The position numbers were made by a program, and so were the translations under genes. The notes under the pieces were generated by a model. That model did no database searches, was not told where the DNA came from, and was given only the letters and a program-made list of their open reading frames with translations. DNA of 64,000 nt. It comes from Panorpa germanica. Taxonomy: Eukaryota; Arthropoda; Insecta; Mecoptera; Panorpidae. Below are positions 1-13,076 of this stretch, piece by piece (position 1 is the first letter of the stretch; the number at the start of each line of letters is the position of its first letter). The stretch spans positions 6,386,001 to 6,450,000 of the forward strand of contig OY783217.1 in NCBI GenBank assembly GCA_963678705.1, given 5' to 3'.

Positions 1-587
1 CTTCTATATAAATGAATCTTGGAATTAGCTTCTCGCATGATAACAAGTGTAAACTTTGCACTGAATTCTTTTTCGGTACACTGTTTATGGAAAATGATTT
101 CGAAATGTTATAAAGTTCTTTTAAGAGTGTAGATTACAATCCCCTTTACTAAAAACCCAGTCATTGATTTACCATATACGAGAATTTAATTAAAAGGAAA
201 TATAAAAGAATTGAATTTCTTTGTATTACAGATTATAAAAATATTTTTACAAAAAGTATAAAAAAATCTAGTTTTAGTATAAGTAACGTTTTTATACAGA
301 TGCGATTCTAATAATGCGCTGCATGCAGAAACAGCTGCATATCATTCAACCAGAAATGAATATGAATATGAAAAGAATTTTAAATCATTCAAAGATAAAA
401 TACTGTATATAATGGTCTCATCTATGTTATAACAATTCAAATAATAGAAAAGAATTATTTGAGTTATATAAGAGTATAGAGGAAGAATTGAATTTTATTT
501 CAAAGACATTTGAGTCAGCAAATACTACATCAACACAAGGATTAAGTTATTATTAAATATAGGCTACGTATTGCAATCTCTCTACAG

Positions 588-790
588 ATGACACAGTGGG
601 CGAGAGCGTTGATGCTTGACGCTGACTGTTGTGTCTTCAATCCTTGAATTTACATTTTCTGGGTTGGGATTTTATTAAGTTAAATTGATTGTATATATAC
701 ATATTCATAGTTATCAGGAAGCGCTGTAGCCCACTTATATGAGACCATGTCGTCGGTGATAGGACTTTGTATCGGAAAATTAAATTAACA
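588..790 (+). mobile_element. tRNA-type SINE copy 1
   Basis: Starts GATGACACAGTGGGCGAGAG, which resembles an RNA polymerase III A box, with a B-box-like TGTCTTCAATCC about 40 bp later. The body contains TTTTCTGGGTTGGG, GACCATGTCGTCGGTGATAG and ends in TAAATTAA. It is the most complete forward copy of a family with six members in this window. Confidence 0.75.
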
Positions 791-1283
791 ATCCCTCTTT
801 AATCTTAAAGGTATTCCTTTCTTAACGCTAGCCTAATTTAGGAGAAGTCTTAGCATTCACAAAGTTCTATATCCTATTCTTTATGTTCCATTTTAATCTG
901 TAAGTGCTTCAAATAAAATGAGAATGCAGAACCATCTCTTGAGATTGATTAAAACAGCATCATGAAAATAAAATGTTCAATAACTCAAATGAAACTTCTA
1001 CTGATAAATTAAAAACATATTCACGTAGAATGATTACTAAGCCCACACTTACAACATGTGAATTATTTTAGTTCCAAAAACACTAGTCTTAAAACTACGT
1101 TAGAGTAGAGTAAAGAACGGTGTTGCAGAATCGAAGCCCGGTTGGACATACCCCAAAAACTGTATTTAATTATAACTAGATACAGTTGATTTTACATAGG
1201 ATCTAAATATTGTAACGGTTCGAGTAGATAAAATTTATTTAACGTGGGATCTAACAAAATTTATTAAAATAATTGCTACACTT

Positions 1284-1520
1284 TTTTAATTTAATTAATT
1301 TAACGTCGACCTATTTTCGATGCTATGTCGTATCATCGACGACTTTCTACTATGTTGTCAGTTTTATCTCAGTCAGAGATCACATATATGTGGCCTACAC
1401 CTATGCCTCCTAAGATTATGATTTTGGATGTACATTATCCATTTAATTTGATAGCAACTAAACCCAGAAAATATAACTCTGATGCTCTGATCCAATGCTC
1501 TCGACCAGAAGTTTTTGAAA
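1284..1520 (-). mobile_element. tRNA-type SINE copy 2 (reverse)
   Basis: The reverse complement begins with a degraded head (CTGGTCGAGAGCATTGG near 1500), includes TTTTCTGGG, CGTCGATGATACGAC and CATCGAAAATAGGTCGACGT, and ends in TTAAATTAA at the low coordinate. An 86-codon open frame across it is incidental. Confidence 0.65.
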
Positions 1521-2204
1521 TATTTAGGATGCTTTATCATGGCCTTAAGACTCGAATATTTATGAAATTTGACAGTTTTACATAATTTAATAAAAAAATA
1601 TTCAATAAAAAATTATCAGAAAATACAGTTAACTGAATAAACTGAGTAAAAGTAAATAATTCACTCAGAGAATGACTACAGCTTTCTTAAGTGACTCAAT
1701 TTACTGCATTGGAACTCTCCAATTTAATTAATAACTATACTGTAGGTTAAAAATTTGTTGATTTAGAAATATAATAAAGATTAAAAATGATTTCTAAAAG
1801 AAAAGCAGAAAGCTTTATTAAATCCAAAAAGCTTTTACTTTAAGATAAGAGTAAGATGAGCATAAACAAAATTCCTGTTTACAAATAAACACACAACTTT
1901 TAAGCTTTAACATTGTTTTAATAGTTGTGGATTAGTTGCTGGCAGACGTGTTACATTTTCGTGTTTAAGTCGAGCTTTATTTTCCAGTTATAAACTACAC
2001 ACCAAACAAGTAGCAAGAGCATAACATGTACTTGTACTTAATATTATAATGAAGAATAATTATGTTGTTTATAATTAATTCTAATCATTAACATTATGCT
2101 AATTAACTTTTAAAGAACATTAAAAGTTTAGTTAAATGATATGTCATACATCACTTACCACACACAGAAGTTTTAGTAAGTGGAGCTTTTTTGAAGAAAA
2201 TTGA

Positions 2205-2235
2205 GCTTACCTAAAACAAAGTAAAAGATTATTAG
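2205..2235 (-). promoter_or_regulatory. Candidate recursive splice (ratchet) site
   Basis: On the minus strand the sequence reads CTAATAATCTTTTACTTTG, then TTTTAG joined directly to GTAAGCTC. A branch-point match, a pyrimidine tract, an AG acceptor and an immediately following GTAAG donor are the known layout of zero-length recursive splice sites in long insect introns. It lies about 44.6 kb into the giant CadN intron. Chance occurrence is possible. Confidence 0.35.
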
Positions 2236-2447
2236 ATTAAAGTTGTAGAATATGTCTAGACTAAAAATGCTTGAAGCATCAACAATTAATGACAGTTTAA
2301 AACTATGTGGTACAAGATGAAACGACGACTGATTGATATGTAAGTTCCCAAATCGCTGGAATCACAGAGATAAAACTTTTTTCTGGACGAATTGAAAAAT
2401 GTTCAATAACAAATTGAGTTGAAATATAAAAATCTCGTTTTTTTTTT

Positions 2448-2505
2448 TAATAATAATTCCCGGGCTTCTTAGGACCACGGTCCTTTTTTCGCCTTTTCTA
2501 ATTCA
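2448..2505 (+). repeat. Dispersed repeat, copy 1 of 2
   Basis: TAATAATT followed by GGGCTTCTTAGGACCACGG and TCCTTTTTTCG matches 6282-6332 closely. Family unknown. Confidence 0.5.
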
Positions 2506-3940
2506 TTTATTACCATTTTACATATGTCGTATTTTAAAAAGCGAATATTTTTCTATTCAGATCTTATACTACTGCTTAATTTTATCTCTAATTTCTTAAT
2601 TTTATTAAGGAACCTATTTATTAATCAATCGTTGTAAGTTCTTGCTCAGGTACCACTTTAATTAGGTTGTCGTAAGCTAGTATTTGTGAAACTTGTAGTA
2701 CAAGACAATTTCTATAAGAGAAATAAAAAATAAACCTTGAAATTAGCCTGTGGTAATTTGACAAGTATATAACGATATTGCAGATTTTTTTTTCATTGTG
2801 TTTAATAATTTTGGTTATTTTAAAAATTGTCATGCACTACTGAAGTGTACTGATTGAACTAGCTGCTGTACACAAACGAGTTGACCAGTCTTGCTCAAAT
2901 TTGGCTTATTAAAAAACTTACTGAAGAAAATACATCTAAAATAATTAACGCGGGACTTTTTAAATTATAAATTCTCATTACTTTTGAAACATACACATAT
3001 ATATTTATATATATGTATACAAAATTCTTTGTATATCAGTAATTGCGCTTAAGTTCAAACTATTCACAGTCAATAAGCCACGCTATAATTCCTCAGTTTC
3101 CACCAGAAAATTTCCACTGGATCAATTCTTCATAACGCAATCGAACGTAACATGTCTATCTATTGATGAGAGCAAAAGAAATATTTTTGTGTAAAAAAAT
3201 ATATATATAAAAATAAGGGTTTCATCATAGAATTTTACGACACCCCAGAGTATCGGAAAAGTGTTTTGAGGGTAACGTCATTCAAAGAGGGATATTTTTT
3301 ACGATTAGAGAAATTCGATCAACCGTATATAAATTCTTCTTCTTTTACTTCTTATTTTTTTGATATATGATATTTCTATATATTTCCATTATTGCTATTT
3401 AATTTATTTTTGATATTTTATCTTTGATTGTGGGTATTATATTACTATATTGATAAAATAATATTCAGTAAAATAAAATAAAGATTTCTAAGAGTTCAAT
3501 ATGATCAGTTCGAAATAAAGTAATACAAAAAAATAATCCTCTATTGATTTTAAGATTTCTTAGAAGAAGCGTGGGAGAAGCTTTAAGCTCCTGAGCTTAA
3601 AGGACAGCATCTAGAACGTACTGAATGGGCTATTGCAAAAATTACCTCAATATAAAAAAAGTATTTCTTTAATGACCTCTTTCGATATATTTAATACGTC
3701 GGAGTTACGTTCAATTAGGACATACTCATAAGGCCTGTCCCACACTATAAGCGTATTTAAGCAAATTTTGACCGCATGTAAATGCGCTACAATGTTAAAA
3801 ATATCCAAACCTTGCAAATGCAATCAGATTTCTCAGGAAGGGAATGCAATAAACTATTTCATAACAGCGGTGTATCGACAAAAATGAAAGTAAAAGTTTG
3901 CTCCCATGATAAATTACATTAGTGCAAAGCAACTCCAATA

Positions 3941-3982
3941 CACCCTACAGTACACAAATTTGACTTGGTGTACTGTATGGTG
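3941..3982. repeat. Hairpin, 15-bp stem
   Basis: CACCCTACAGTACAC and GTGTACTGTATGGTG pair with one mismatch around a 12-nt loop. Too short to call a microRNA precursor. Confidence 0.6.
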
Positions 3983-5180
3983 GTGGTGTACGGTATGCGG
4001 TGTGTATGTATTGTGACACAACACATTTAATGTGTTAAATAATGTAATATTTTTGCTCTATGATGGATTGAACAAGTATTAGAATATTACTCGAGGAGTA
4101 TTATTGAGCCAAGCATAGACTAATCTGAGAAGAGGTTATGGTAGGATCAAATACAAACCTAAAAAAAAGTATGTATAACATAAATATAAACTCAAATTAT
4201 AAACTAAAGTTTTTTTTACGCCAGAAAACTTAAACTTAAATAAGAGATAGTTTTTTATCTAATGTGATCTTATACAAGTATTAAAATTAAAAGAAAATAA
4301 CTTAGTATTATCTCGCAAAACAATGGAAGTGGTCTTAAGAATGTTTATGAATATACTAATGCACAAAAGAAAGCCGTGTTTAGAATAAATATATCTGTAC
4401 TACACTATTCTATATAGAGATAATTTAAATAATATAAAATCAACTGAATTCAAAAATTGATTTTGTAACAAACATTGTTAATCCAGTTATGAAAACGTAT
4501 TATTGAAAGATTTATTCAGATTACACCGAAGAACGACAGCGAAGCTTTAATTCAATTTGTTACAAAATAACTTGAACGAGCTTTTTATTTTATTTGACTA
4601 TAACGAAACTTTCCGCATTTACAAATAAAGAAACTTCCCACGTTTGTTAAAGTATATACGAGTACATATATTTTATACAACTTTTTTTAAGTTGTTCTTT
4701 TTTTTTATATATAAAACGTTATTTTAGTTTACACGAAACAGAATGAAGTCAAGAGGATCTAGATGTTTCAACCAGTGGGGGGTAAAGAGAAGGATGAATT
4801 GGGGCGGACAACCAAATTAGATTTATATTTGTGTGAGTGTCGTCTGTGTCTTTCTCTGTTGTCTATTGCCTTGTCGTTTTCTGTATAACAATTCGTTGCT
4901 TTGCTTTTGTGTTTTATTGTATTGTACTGTGCTATTCTGTTTGAGCTTTGCAAGTTGGGAGCACGAGTATCATTTATCACGTCGATTTTTAAAACTCTTT
5001 TTTGTGGTTGTTTGACATTACTCAATTGACTTTATCGATTGTATAATCACTCTGTACTGTTTTTATTATGTTTTATGAAATACATATCTCGTTAAACAAA
5101 TAGTTACTTGTACTTAAGGTTCATTTTACATAAAAATGTAACTTTTACGTGAAAAATATACCTTCATATATTATAATGTT

Positions 5181-5272
5181 CTAGGTGTATATTTATATTC
5201 TTTTATGTTTGGTACTGAATATTGTATGGTGGGTCGAAAACGGCTCCGTGCATTTTCTTGAAAATGTACATT
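5181..5272 (-). repeat. Inverted dispersed repeat, partner of 9966-10058
   Basis: Read in reverse complement it matches 9966-10058: ATGTTTGGTACT, the GAAAACGGCT core and TTTTGAAAAATG are shared. The copies lie in opposite orientation about 4.7 kb apart. Family unknown. Confidence 0.5.
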
Positions 5273-5461
5273 ATATAAAATAATATAATAATAACTTGCA
5301 CATTTATAAGAAAGTCTAAACACTAATAAATATTGAACTTCTAATGCGTAAATTATTGCTTAATCAACTAAAATCCTGATACAACTCTTTTATTCCTAAA
5401 TTCTTAAAACGTATTTAAATTATTTTATAATTCTATTAATCCAAAGAAGATTCTTTTACTT

Positions 5462-5692
5462 ATGCCGCAGAAATATAGGCAGATATTTGAAAGCAGGATA
5501 GCAGGATTCAAAGTCTGATAACCCTTATTGACTTTATCAATAAAACTAATTTAATCTCTTTAATTTAAGTACTCATACTCGTATCTATAAGTTGTAAATT
5601 ATGTTTTGTAAATGTTTATAAATGTATATATTGTTCTAAGTGTTAATAACTTTTGATAGTTGATGCACGCAAATAAATCTTAAAAAAAAAAT
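5462..5692 (+). repeat. LINE-3'-tail-like repeat, copy 1
   Basis: Shares a roughly 180-bp core with four other sites: TTTAATCTC, then ACTCGTA-CTATAAG, TAAATGTATATATT, GTGCTAATAACTTTTGA and GATGCACTCAAATAAATA, ending in a run of A. An AATAAA-like motif before an A tail and ragged 5' ends suggest 3' ends of a non-LTR retrotransposon or a SINE. This copy ends at about ten A residues. Confidence 0.65.
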
Positions 5693-6281
5693 ACTTGTAT
5701 ATCAAAAAATAAAAATTAAATGAAAACAATCTAACTAATAAATGAAGCAAACATTATACAAGTAATTTTGTCTGTGAGATGAGTAGGTGAACTAGATGCA
5801 CCTAGCTCAGGTGTTCGTTTAATGACAAGTATAAAACTTTATGGTATATGTCATGGTATATATTTAATAACTAATATAATAATAAAACGTAATTTCAAAT
5901 ACACATGAAGTTAGTTACCTTTACCATTTTACTAGACTTTAATGTATGAATACTACGATACAACGAGTGGTTTTACTACGCTCTTAAAATATAAATGTTA
6001 AAAATATATTATGTGGAAAAGCTACAATTTATTCAAGAAGTAGACCATACTTTTAAACAGGTGAATACATGAATCCTAACCTAGAAAATGTATATGACAA
6101 AGATTTTATGAAACATGTGAATATAAAATACTGCATTCCATGAAATATACAATGCTCCAGTGATATACAATGGAGGGTGTATATAATAATATAATCCTAA
6201 GATTCTCAATCTGTGTTATAAGAGATTGCAAATATTCATATCGTAATGAATTATGAAGTAAATGTTACATAATATTTTTTA

Positions 6282-6332
6282 TTAATAATTTGCCGAGCTT
6301 CTCAGGACCGCGGTCTTTTTTTCGTCTTTAAC
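6282..6332 (+). repeat. Dispersed repeat, copy 2 of 2
   Basis: TAATAATT then GAGCTTCTCAGGACCGCGG and TCTTTTTTTCG; partner of 2448-2505. Confidence 0.5.
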
Positions 6333-7658
6333 ATTGCAGTATCAATATCTACAATACATTAGAATGAAATCTTATACTTTAAGTTCCGCCACGCTCCATA
6401 ACCTGCCAGTAATAAAGCACACCGGCCACATCAGGATAATTTTATCGAACGCTGAGTAAAATTTGTGTTTTTTATAAGATGTTTCAATCGAAGGGCTAGC
6501 TGTAAAAAGATCGATCCTATCCTAGACTAGACGATGAATAAATCGACGCTACGTAATAATCCGTCATAGGGAGATAAAATATTTGACTACGGCATCAAAA
6601 AGGAACCGAAAACGTACGGTACGAGAATTACACAGCGTACGTATTTAATGTAGAAAATAACACGACTCCCATGATATAAAATACAGATAAAGCAATATAA
6701 AAATATAAGGAAAGTGGCAAACATCTGGTTAAGGAGTTTATGGTGCTGATATTCTTTTACAACTCTTTTTCTTTGTAAATGACAGTGGTGCACCAAAAAT
6801 CGATTTTCTGATAGATTTGTAGTTCGAAATCTATGAGATTCATTTTCACAAGTATTTGTTGATGAAACTTCTTATTAATAAGTATGTCCTAAATATAAAT
6901 CATTTATGTTCCCTGAACATCTTGAAATGAATGGCAAAGAAATAAATAAAACTGTAAGCAACTGCAAGTGTACTCCATAGTATGAATATTTCATTGTTAA
7001 AGTAATGCATACATTAACCTTGGGTACGAGTAGTACATTCTTCCACTGTTTATAAGCATACCTTTAGATGCAATTCGCATTATACAAACTATAAATAACC
7101 AGTTTCAAGAAGATGCTTAACTCTCTTCTCCCACCCATACTTCTCACCATTCTTCCACTTTAAAGCTTCCAGAGCTTTGCATTAATATTCTGAAGTAATA
7201 TATTATAAAACTTGACGGTCGCTTGGTATTAAAAACTAGTTGAATAACTTTTGTTTTATGTAAAATGGCGCCAGATTTAAAATAGAGTGGAAAAGTCAAC
7301 AGAGAATATAGTAACAGATAGTTATATACATATATTATATAAACACTATATTATAAACTTTTCAAATATTGCTAGTTTGATATCAACATTTCATAAAATT
7401 TACAAAATGTGTAATACTTATAAATATAAGCTACTTCAAAATGAGTGATATTTAATGTGAAAAGAACTTGAAAGCATAGTTTCGTTCAACGGAACAGAAG
7501 CAAAGTCTTGAAAGACAAAATGGCAAATTATTTATTTCTTCTGTGACGTCAGACCTAACAAAGGCTTACCGCCTTTTCAAATTGAAATTCTAATTAGCTA
7601 TATTTACGTCAACTTTTGGATATTAAAAAAAAAGAAATGCTAATACATTCTAATGCTA

Positions 7659-7688
7659 ATACTGGCTAATATATATATTAACCAGTAT
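7659..7688. repeat. 30-bp near-perfect palindrome
   Basis: ATACTGG(C/T)TAATATATAT is symmetric about its centre with one mismatch. May be a recombination relic. Confidence 0.7.
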
Positions 7689-9043
7689 TTTAATTATTAA
7701 TTAAAAGACGACCTTTAAAAAATAAGATCCGGCTCGAAGGATTAATGTTTTGTTGTAGATGTGTAGTTCGAAAAAAATATCTTCTCTGAATTTATGAACA
7801 ATACAATATTTAAATTAAACTAAAAAATACAAAAATATATTAAATTAAGGTGGGATTTTGTTTTACAAAGCTCAAATACAAAATTGCCGTAGTAGTTAAA
7901 ATTAAAAATAACTAAACTAAAATGCCCAACTAACATAAAACCAATTCCTACCAAATAAATTTTTAGATTGGTACACAAAATATTGTAGCCCTAGGAGTTG
8001 TTTACATATAATTTCCTATTTCATATACTTTTTAAAATTAGTACATAATAAATATACTCGTACATTATATAATTTACGTTAATAATTATCTATACAGTAC
8101 TCTTTCAACCTCCACAAGTCAAAGTAATCCTAAGTTATTACCTTGGATAAAGTCTAAAATAACAAATAAATAGAGCTTTAATAAGAGGAGGCTTTAATTT
8201 CATCAATCAATGTACGAGTCTGATCGGAAAGGGTCGGTAAATCTGGGCTTAAAAGGTTATCAGTTAATCCACAAACTTCAATCAAGTAAGTATGATATAA
8301 CTTGTGTATTATCAGATATTTCATAGTAACGGTTGTTTTTTATTGATTAGTTACTTCCGTTACACTTTAAATACATTTTTGATTTGTTAAATTTATTTTA
8401 AATTTGCATAAAAGTTATTATATTCATATTATTATTATAAAGAATGACATCGTGTACCAATAATGAGCAGAGTGAATCTGAACAAATCTCAAACATTTCA
8501 AGCAAGATTACATGTAGAGTATTATCTTAATACTACGATAGATACATTCACACAATTTCTCTCTATGCATAGATAACTGTCTTATTACCTCAATTAAGCA
8601 TGCTGCAGAGTCCTCTGTGGTGCATTACATAAACCAAATGCAATGTTCCGAGCAATATCATTTGCATAACACATGGCTTTTGGTCATACCATCTAATTAG
8701 ATATTTATATATCGTATATGTATGACTTAAGTATTGATTACAGCTGCTGAAACTAATTGTATCTATATACTCCTGTATATAATTGTTGATGTAATACTTA
8801 TAACAATAACAATGCTATAAACTGGCTGGTTGATTGGCTAAGGGTTTGTAACATCAATAAATGATGACCCTTACGGCATCCCTTTAGTTAATAGTAGTAT
8901 ATTGTGTTATATCTAAATAAATCAGTTTAAATGACTTATTGATGGAAACCTTAGGAGCTATAAAGTTTACTTTCATAACTAATTAAATATAGGTTATAAA
9001 ATGTATGGTACATAAAACGGTCACCTTGTAGACATACCACGAA

Positions 9044-9095
9044 ACGCAAAACATGAATGTTACCTTAATATTTTACTTAAGTAAAATCTAGTAAT
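9044..9095 (+). repeat. Short dispersed repeat, partner of 38795-38851
   Basis: Shares AAACATG-GTTACCTTAAT, then TTTAC-TAAGTAAAATCTAG, with 38795-38851. Confidence 0.4.
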
Positions 9096-9304
9096 ATATA
9101 AACTAGAAGAACTTTTCCTGTTAATACTAAATTTTTGTTAAGTGGTTCAAAATTAATTAGTGAATTAGTTAAATATTTAGAAATTTGTAAAATAGTATTA
9201 CAAAATGTGAAATAATTATAAAAAAATTTTGATGGTGGCTATAACGATAAAACTCAAGGTAAATAAATAAATAAAAAAATATATGTATAATCTAGAAGAA
9301 ATTA

Positions 9305-9542
9305 ATTTTTACATTTAATTTATTTAACGTAGGCCTATCATTGACGCACTCCTACTATTTCGCTAATTTTTCTAGTGTCGTGACCTCATATGTTCCTACT
9401 GCACTGCTGCCTAATTCGTGTGTAAGATTATGTATGTACTTAATGAATTTAATTTGATAAAAACAATCCCAGAAAATATAACTCTGGTCCGAGGATTCAA
9501 CTTGAAGATACAGCAATCAGTGTTCTCGTCCACTGTGTCGCC
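9305..9542 (-). mobile_element. tRNA-type SINE copy 3 (reverse)
   Basis: The reverse complement starts GGCGACACAGTGGACGAGAA with a B-box-like TTGAATCC, then TATATTTTCTGGGATTG, and ends with CCTACGTTAAATAAATT. Full-length but diverged. Confidence 0.7.
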
Positions 9543-9965
9543 AATTATTTTATAGCTAATCTAAAAGCCTGTAATTCTAAAAAATGATTTCTAAGATAAT
9601 ATAATCCCTAAAAATGTGTTCTTAAGATATTTTATGAGTATGCTAATGTGCAAAAGGGTAGATTTATTTTTCAAAAATCAGTAAAATTTGTCACTAAACA
9701 TTGTATGCATTTTTATTAATTAGATATTCGATTATTACATCATCCAAAATTTGAAATTTCTCCAAAGATCCATATCTTGCACTCTTAAATTAAGCGCAAT
9801 ATATATGCAAAATTTCAACTTTCTATCTTTAACGGTTTAGAAGTTATACCGCAAAAACTGCACATGTTCTTTTTTACAGTTTTTCCAATATTACAGGTTT
9901 TCGGGAAAGTCAGGTAAAAATCTGAAGACGCTAAAAGTTTTAGAATTTGTTGTCTCTAGAAATAA

Positions 9966-10058
9966 GGCATTTTTCAAAAATATGTATGAAGCCGTTTTCA
10001 AGCCACCGTACCAACAAGACTTAGTACCAAACATGTAAGAATATAAATATACACTAGG
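9966..10058 (+). repeat. Inverted dispersed repeat, partner of 5181-5272
   Basis: Contains AGCCGTTTTCAAGCCACCG and TTAGTACCAAACATGTAAG. It sits immediately beside a SINE fragment, so it may be part of a larger unrecognised element. Confidence 0.5.
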
Positions 10059-10074
10059 AATTCAAATTATTTTA

Positions 10075-10240
10075 TTTTAATTTATTTAGCATCGACCTAT
10101 TTCAGATGCTGAGTCCTACCACCGCTCACTGTGATCTCTAACATTATTTCGAATATGTTTCTTTAACAGTGTACCCATAAATCGGTATAGTATTTAACAT
10201 TTAGAATATACTATAACAGAACAACCCAGAAACGTAGTAG
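10075..10240 (-). mobile_element. tRNA-type SINE copy 4 (reverse, truncated)
   Basis: Only the 3' half is clear: the reverse complement has GGTAGGACTCAGCATCTGAA, ATAGGTCGATGC and TAAATAAATTAAA. The head with the A and B boxes is not recognisable. Confidence 0.55.
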
Positions 10241-10788
10241 TAATTGTCTATAAATTCTAGATGTGACGCAAAGTTAATTTGTGCCTGTCCCTTGCCCTTA
10301 ACTCACTAACCGTATGGGCAGCACGGTAGGTTCGTTAAGGGTGTGAGATAGGTTACAATCCTAATCCATTACGTCACCCTACTACTCATCCGACAAAATA
10401 ACCAATATACTCACACCGTAGTACCGTGTATAGTCGTATATACGTTGTACCTTTTGATGATTCTTGACCTTCGACCCTAAATGTAACCGGTACGTATAAA
10501 CTGGGTACCGTAGACCGTACAGTTGTAGTTTGTCTTGAAATAATCAGAAATCGTTTACGTTTACGAGAACCTTTAGATGAGACAAAGCTGATTACACTAG
10601 AACCCGGTGTATGCCGTTTGTTGCAAGGAGATGAGTATACAAAGTATCTAGGATATCATAAAGTGAAAAAGGAGTAATGTCGTAAAACAATTCAATCGGT
10701 GCTAGGTTTATATTTGTCAATATTTTAAATAATGATGGAAGACGTCAAATTATGCAAAGTGTGACCAAAATAAATTGTAACCAAAATG

Positions 10789-10806
10789 TTTTTTTTTTTT
10801 TTTTTT
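10789..10806. repeat. Poly-T tract, 18 bp
   Basis: Homopolymer run; no adjacent element could be recognised as its owner. Confidence 0.9.
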
Positions 10807-11527
10807 GATAAATGTGTCATAATATAAAAGAAAGGAAAAGTGCACTACAGCTAATGCAACTTTAAAATTAAGTGTTCACAGATCTGCATGGCTGCATCAA
10901 ACGCATTACAGCTTGTTCTTTATGATGGTTATTTGAATAAATGTATTATTTGGAAAAGTATTTGATTTAAATTTGTATATAGATTCGTTCCGAAGAGAAA
11001 GATGCACTGCAAAAAATATTTTTGGATAAAATGCGACGAATACAATCTTTCGAACATACTATATCTTATAAATCGATAAAAAATAACACAGATTATTAGA
11101 GCGCTCGCTCAAGAGTCACTGAAGACACGACTGCCTTAAGAGAATCTTGGCTTAGTCGAAAAAACCTTGAGCTTAGTACAGAGTACAGTAACATTTGTCT
11201 TAATATTTTGATTAAAATCTATGGGTGAGCAAGTAACATTTAAGTATAGTGTCATCTCTTGCTCTTTCTCAGATAAAGATAAAATTATCTTCAAACAGCT
11301 TTGTCTAATGTTTGCGCACACGCGTATATTCCATAGGGAAGTGAAAAGATATGGTAAATTTTGGAATTTGACTCTGTCTCTGATGTTCTGTCCATGAACT
11401 AATAATGGTAAAACTTTAGTTAAAGAAAACTTAATATTCTTACTCATACCTACTTATTCAAAAGAAAATCTCAACTAATATGTGAACAATGTAACAGCAC
11501 ACAAACAGTAAAGCCTATTATTTTTCG

Positions 11528-11765
11528 ATGCTCAAGTTACTCATCGCACAAGGCTGTAATATTCCAGACGAATATAGACTAATATTTGAAAGCAAGGAAA
11601 GTTTAAAAAAGCTTGTTGACATTATGAATAAAAATAATTTAATCTCTGTACTTTAAGCAACTATACTCGTACCTATAAGCTGTAAAGGTTTTTAAATGTA
11701 TATATTCTTTTAAGCGCTAATAACTTTTGAAAATTGATGCACTCAAATAAATATTTAAAAAAAAA
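11528..11765 (+). repeat. LINE-3'-tail-like repeat, copy 2
   Basis: Longest at its 5' side (GATGCTCAAGTTACTCATCG onward), then the shared core and an A tail after AAATAAATATTT. It lies about 120 bp upstream of the Helitron. Confidence 0.65.
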
Positions 11766-11884
11766 CTTAATATATTTCTTATTATTATTAAGTAATATTT
11801 TTTTAAATATTTTATATGTTTATTAATAACGTTATTTTACAGATAAGTAATAAAACATATATCTTCTTCTTAATCTTCTTATCT

Positions 11885-12217
11885 TCTTAATATATATAAA
11901 TTACGTGTCACTGTGTTGTCCGCTATGGACTCCTAAACTACTTAACCGATTTTAATGAAATTTGTACACCGTGTCCAGTTTGATCCAACTTGAAAGATAG
12001 GATACCTTACATCTCAATTTATTTATCTTATTGCTAATTATATGTCTATTAATTATCTGTATATGACATATGACATCGGGCGACGATGACGGCGACATCT
12101 GTTGACTAGATTGAGTAAATATTCTGTTGAGTAAATCGAAATCTGTTGACTAGATTGAGTAAATATTCAATAGATGGCGCTACGTTAGGCACAGCAACGC
12201 GTGGCCGGGACAGCTAG
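11885..12217 (+). mobile_element. Non-autonomous Helitron
   Basis: The 5' part (AAATTACGTGTCACTGTG, TGGACTCCTAAACTACTTAA and CCGATTTTAATGAAATTTG) and the 3' end GTGGCCGGGACAG-CTAG followed by T are the typical words of lepidopteran Helitrons, whose 3' ends are CTRR. Two 27-bp direct repeats starting ATCTGTTGACTAGATTGAG lie at about 12097 and 12141. No Rep/helicase coding is present. The 5' boundary is approximate. Confidence 0.75.
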
Positions 12218-12914
12218 TAACATATATAAAAATGTTTTCAGAATACTATGTACAAAAATAAAATAGAAAAGAAAACAATAAAAAGACAAATTAAATTTAA
12301 ATAGAATTTAATTTATCTCGACACTTACATTTAACATCCTTGATCACAAAGCGTTGAACTTATAAAAAGCTTCTAGTACATGGACGGTGAGCTTTATGTT
12401 TTCAAATACAGATACAGTTGTATATATTGTTTTCCTTTATTTATACAAACATTACGAGTACAGTGTCACGTTCTATAATCCCTACTTCCATTCCTAGTTC
12501 CACCTGTTACTTTGGTACACCTGTTTGCCTCACAATGTAATCGCTCACCGCCTTGTTCAAGATTTATCTCCATCATATATGACCGATGAACTTTATGGAA
12601 TGAACTCTCATATATCATGATGCTTTCTATGTTATTTAATATATTTTCCATTGAATTTAAAATGAAATAACTTTTTTTAAAACAAAATATATGTAGTGTT
12701 ATTGATTGATTGCATTTCAACAAAAGTCTTATTAGTTCTCTATTTATTGTACATTTCCTACTCTGGCAATACTATTAATAATTATTTTCATTGTTCTTAT
12801 TCGATAGAGTCAAAGACAAGCTGCATATGTTTTTGTCTTTGTGTTAATCTGTCACTAAGTAATTACTCTCCATCACACTGTCGAACTATGTCACCAAACC
12901 GCTGAAAGGTTTGC

Positions 12915-13009
<95 letters not shown>

Positions 13010-13019
13010 ATATATATAA

Positions 13020-13075
<56 letters not shown>
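12915..13075. repeat. Composite microsatellite (TATATG)n-(TA)n-(TG)n
   Basis: About 95 bp of TATATG units pass into TA and then into about 44 bp of TG. Open frames made of YV, HI or TY repeats across it are artefacts. Confidence 0.98.

Positions 13076-13076
<1 letters not shown>

Noticed and set aside
588-644. tRNA gene from A-box and B-box-like motifs
   Set aside because: The segment cannot fold as a cloverleaf by eye and is repeated with a common tail, so it is the head of a SINE.
1325-1585. 86-codon plus-strand frame
   Set aside because: It overlaps a reverse-oriented SINE copy and has no recognised domain.
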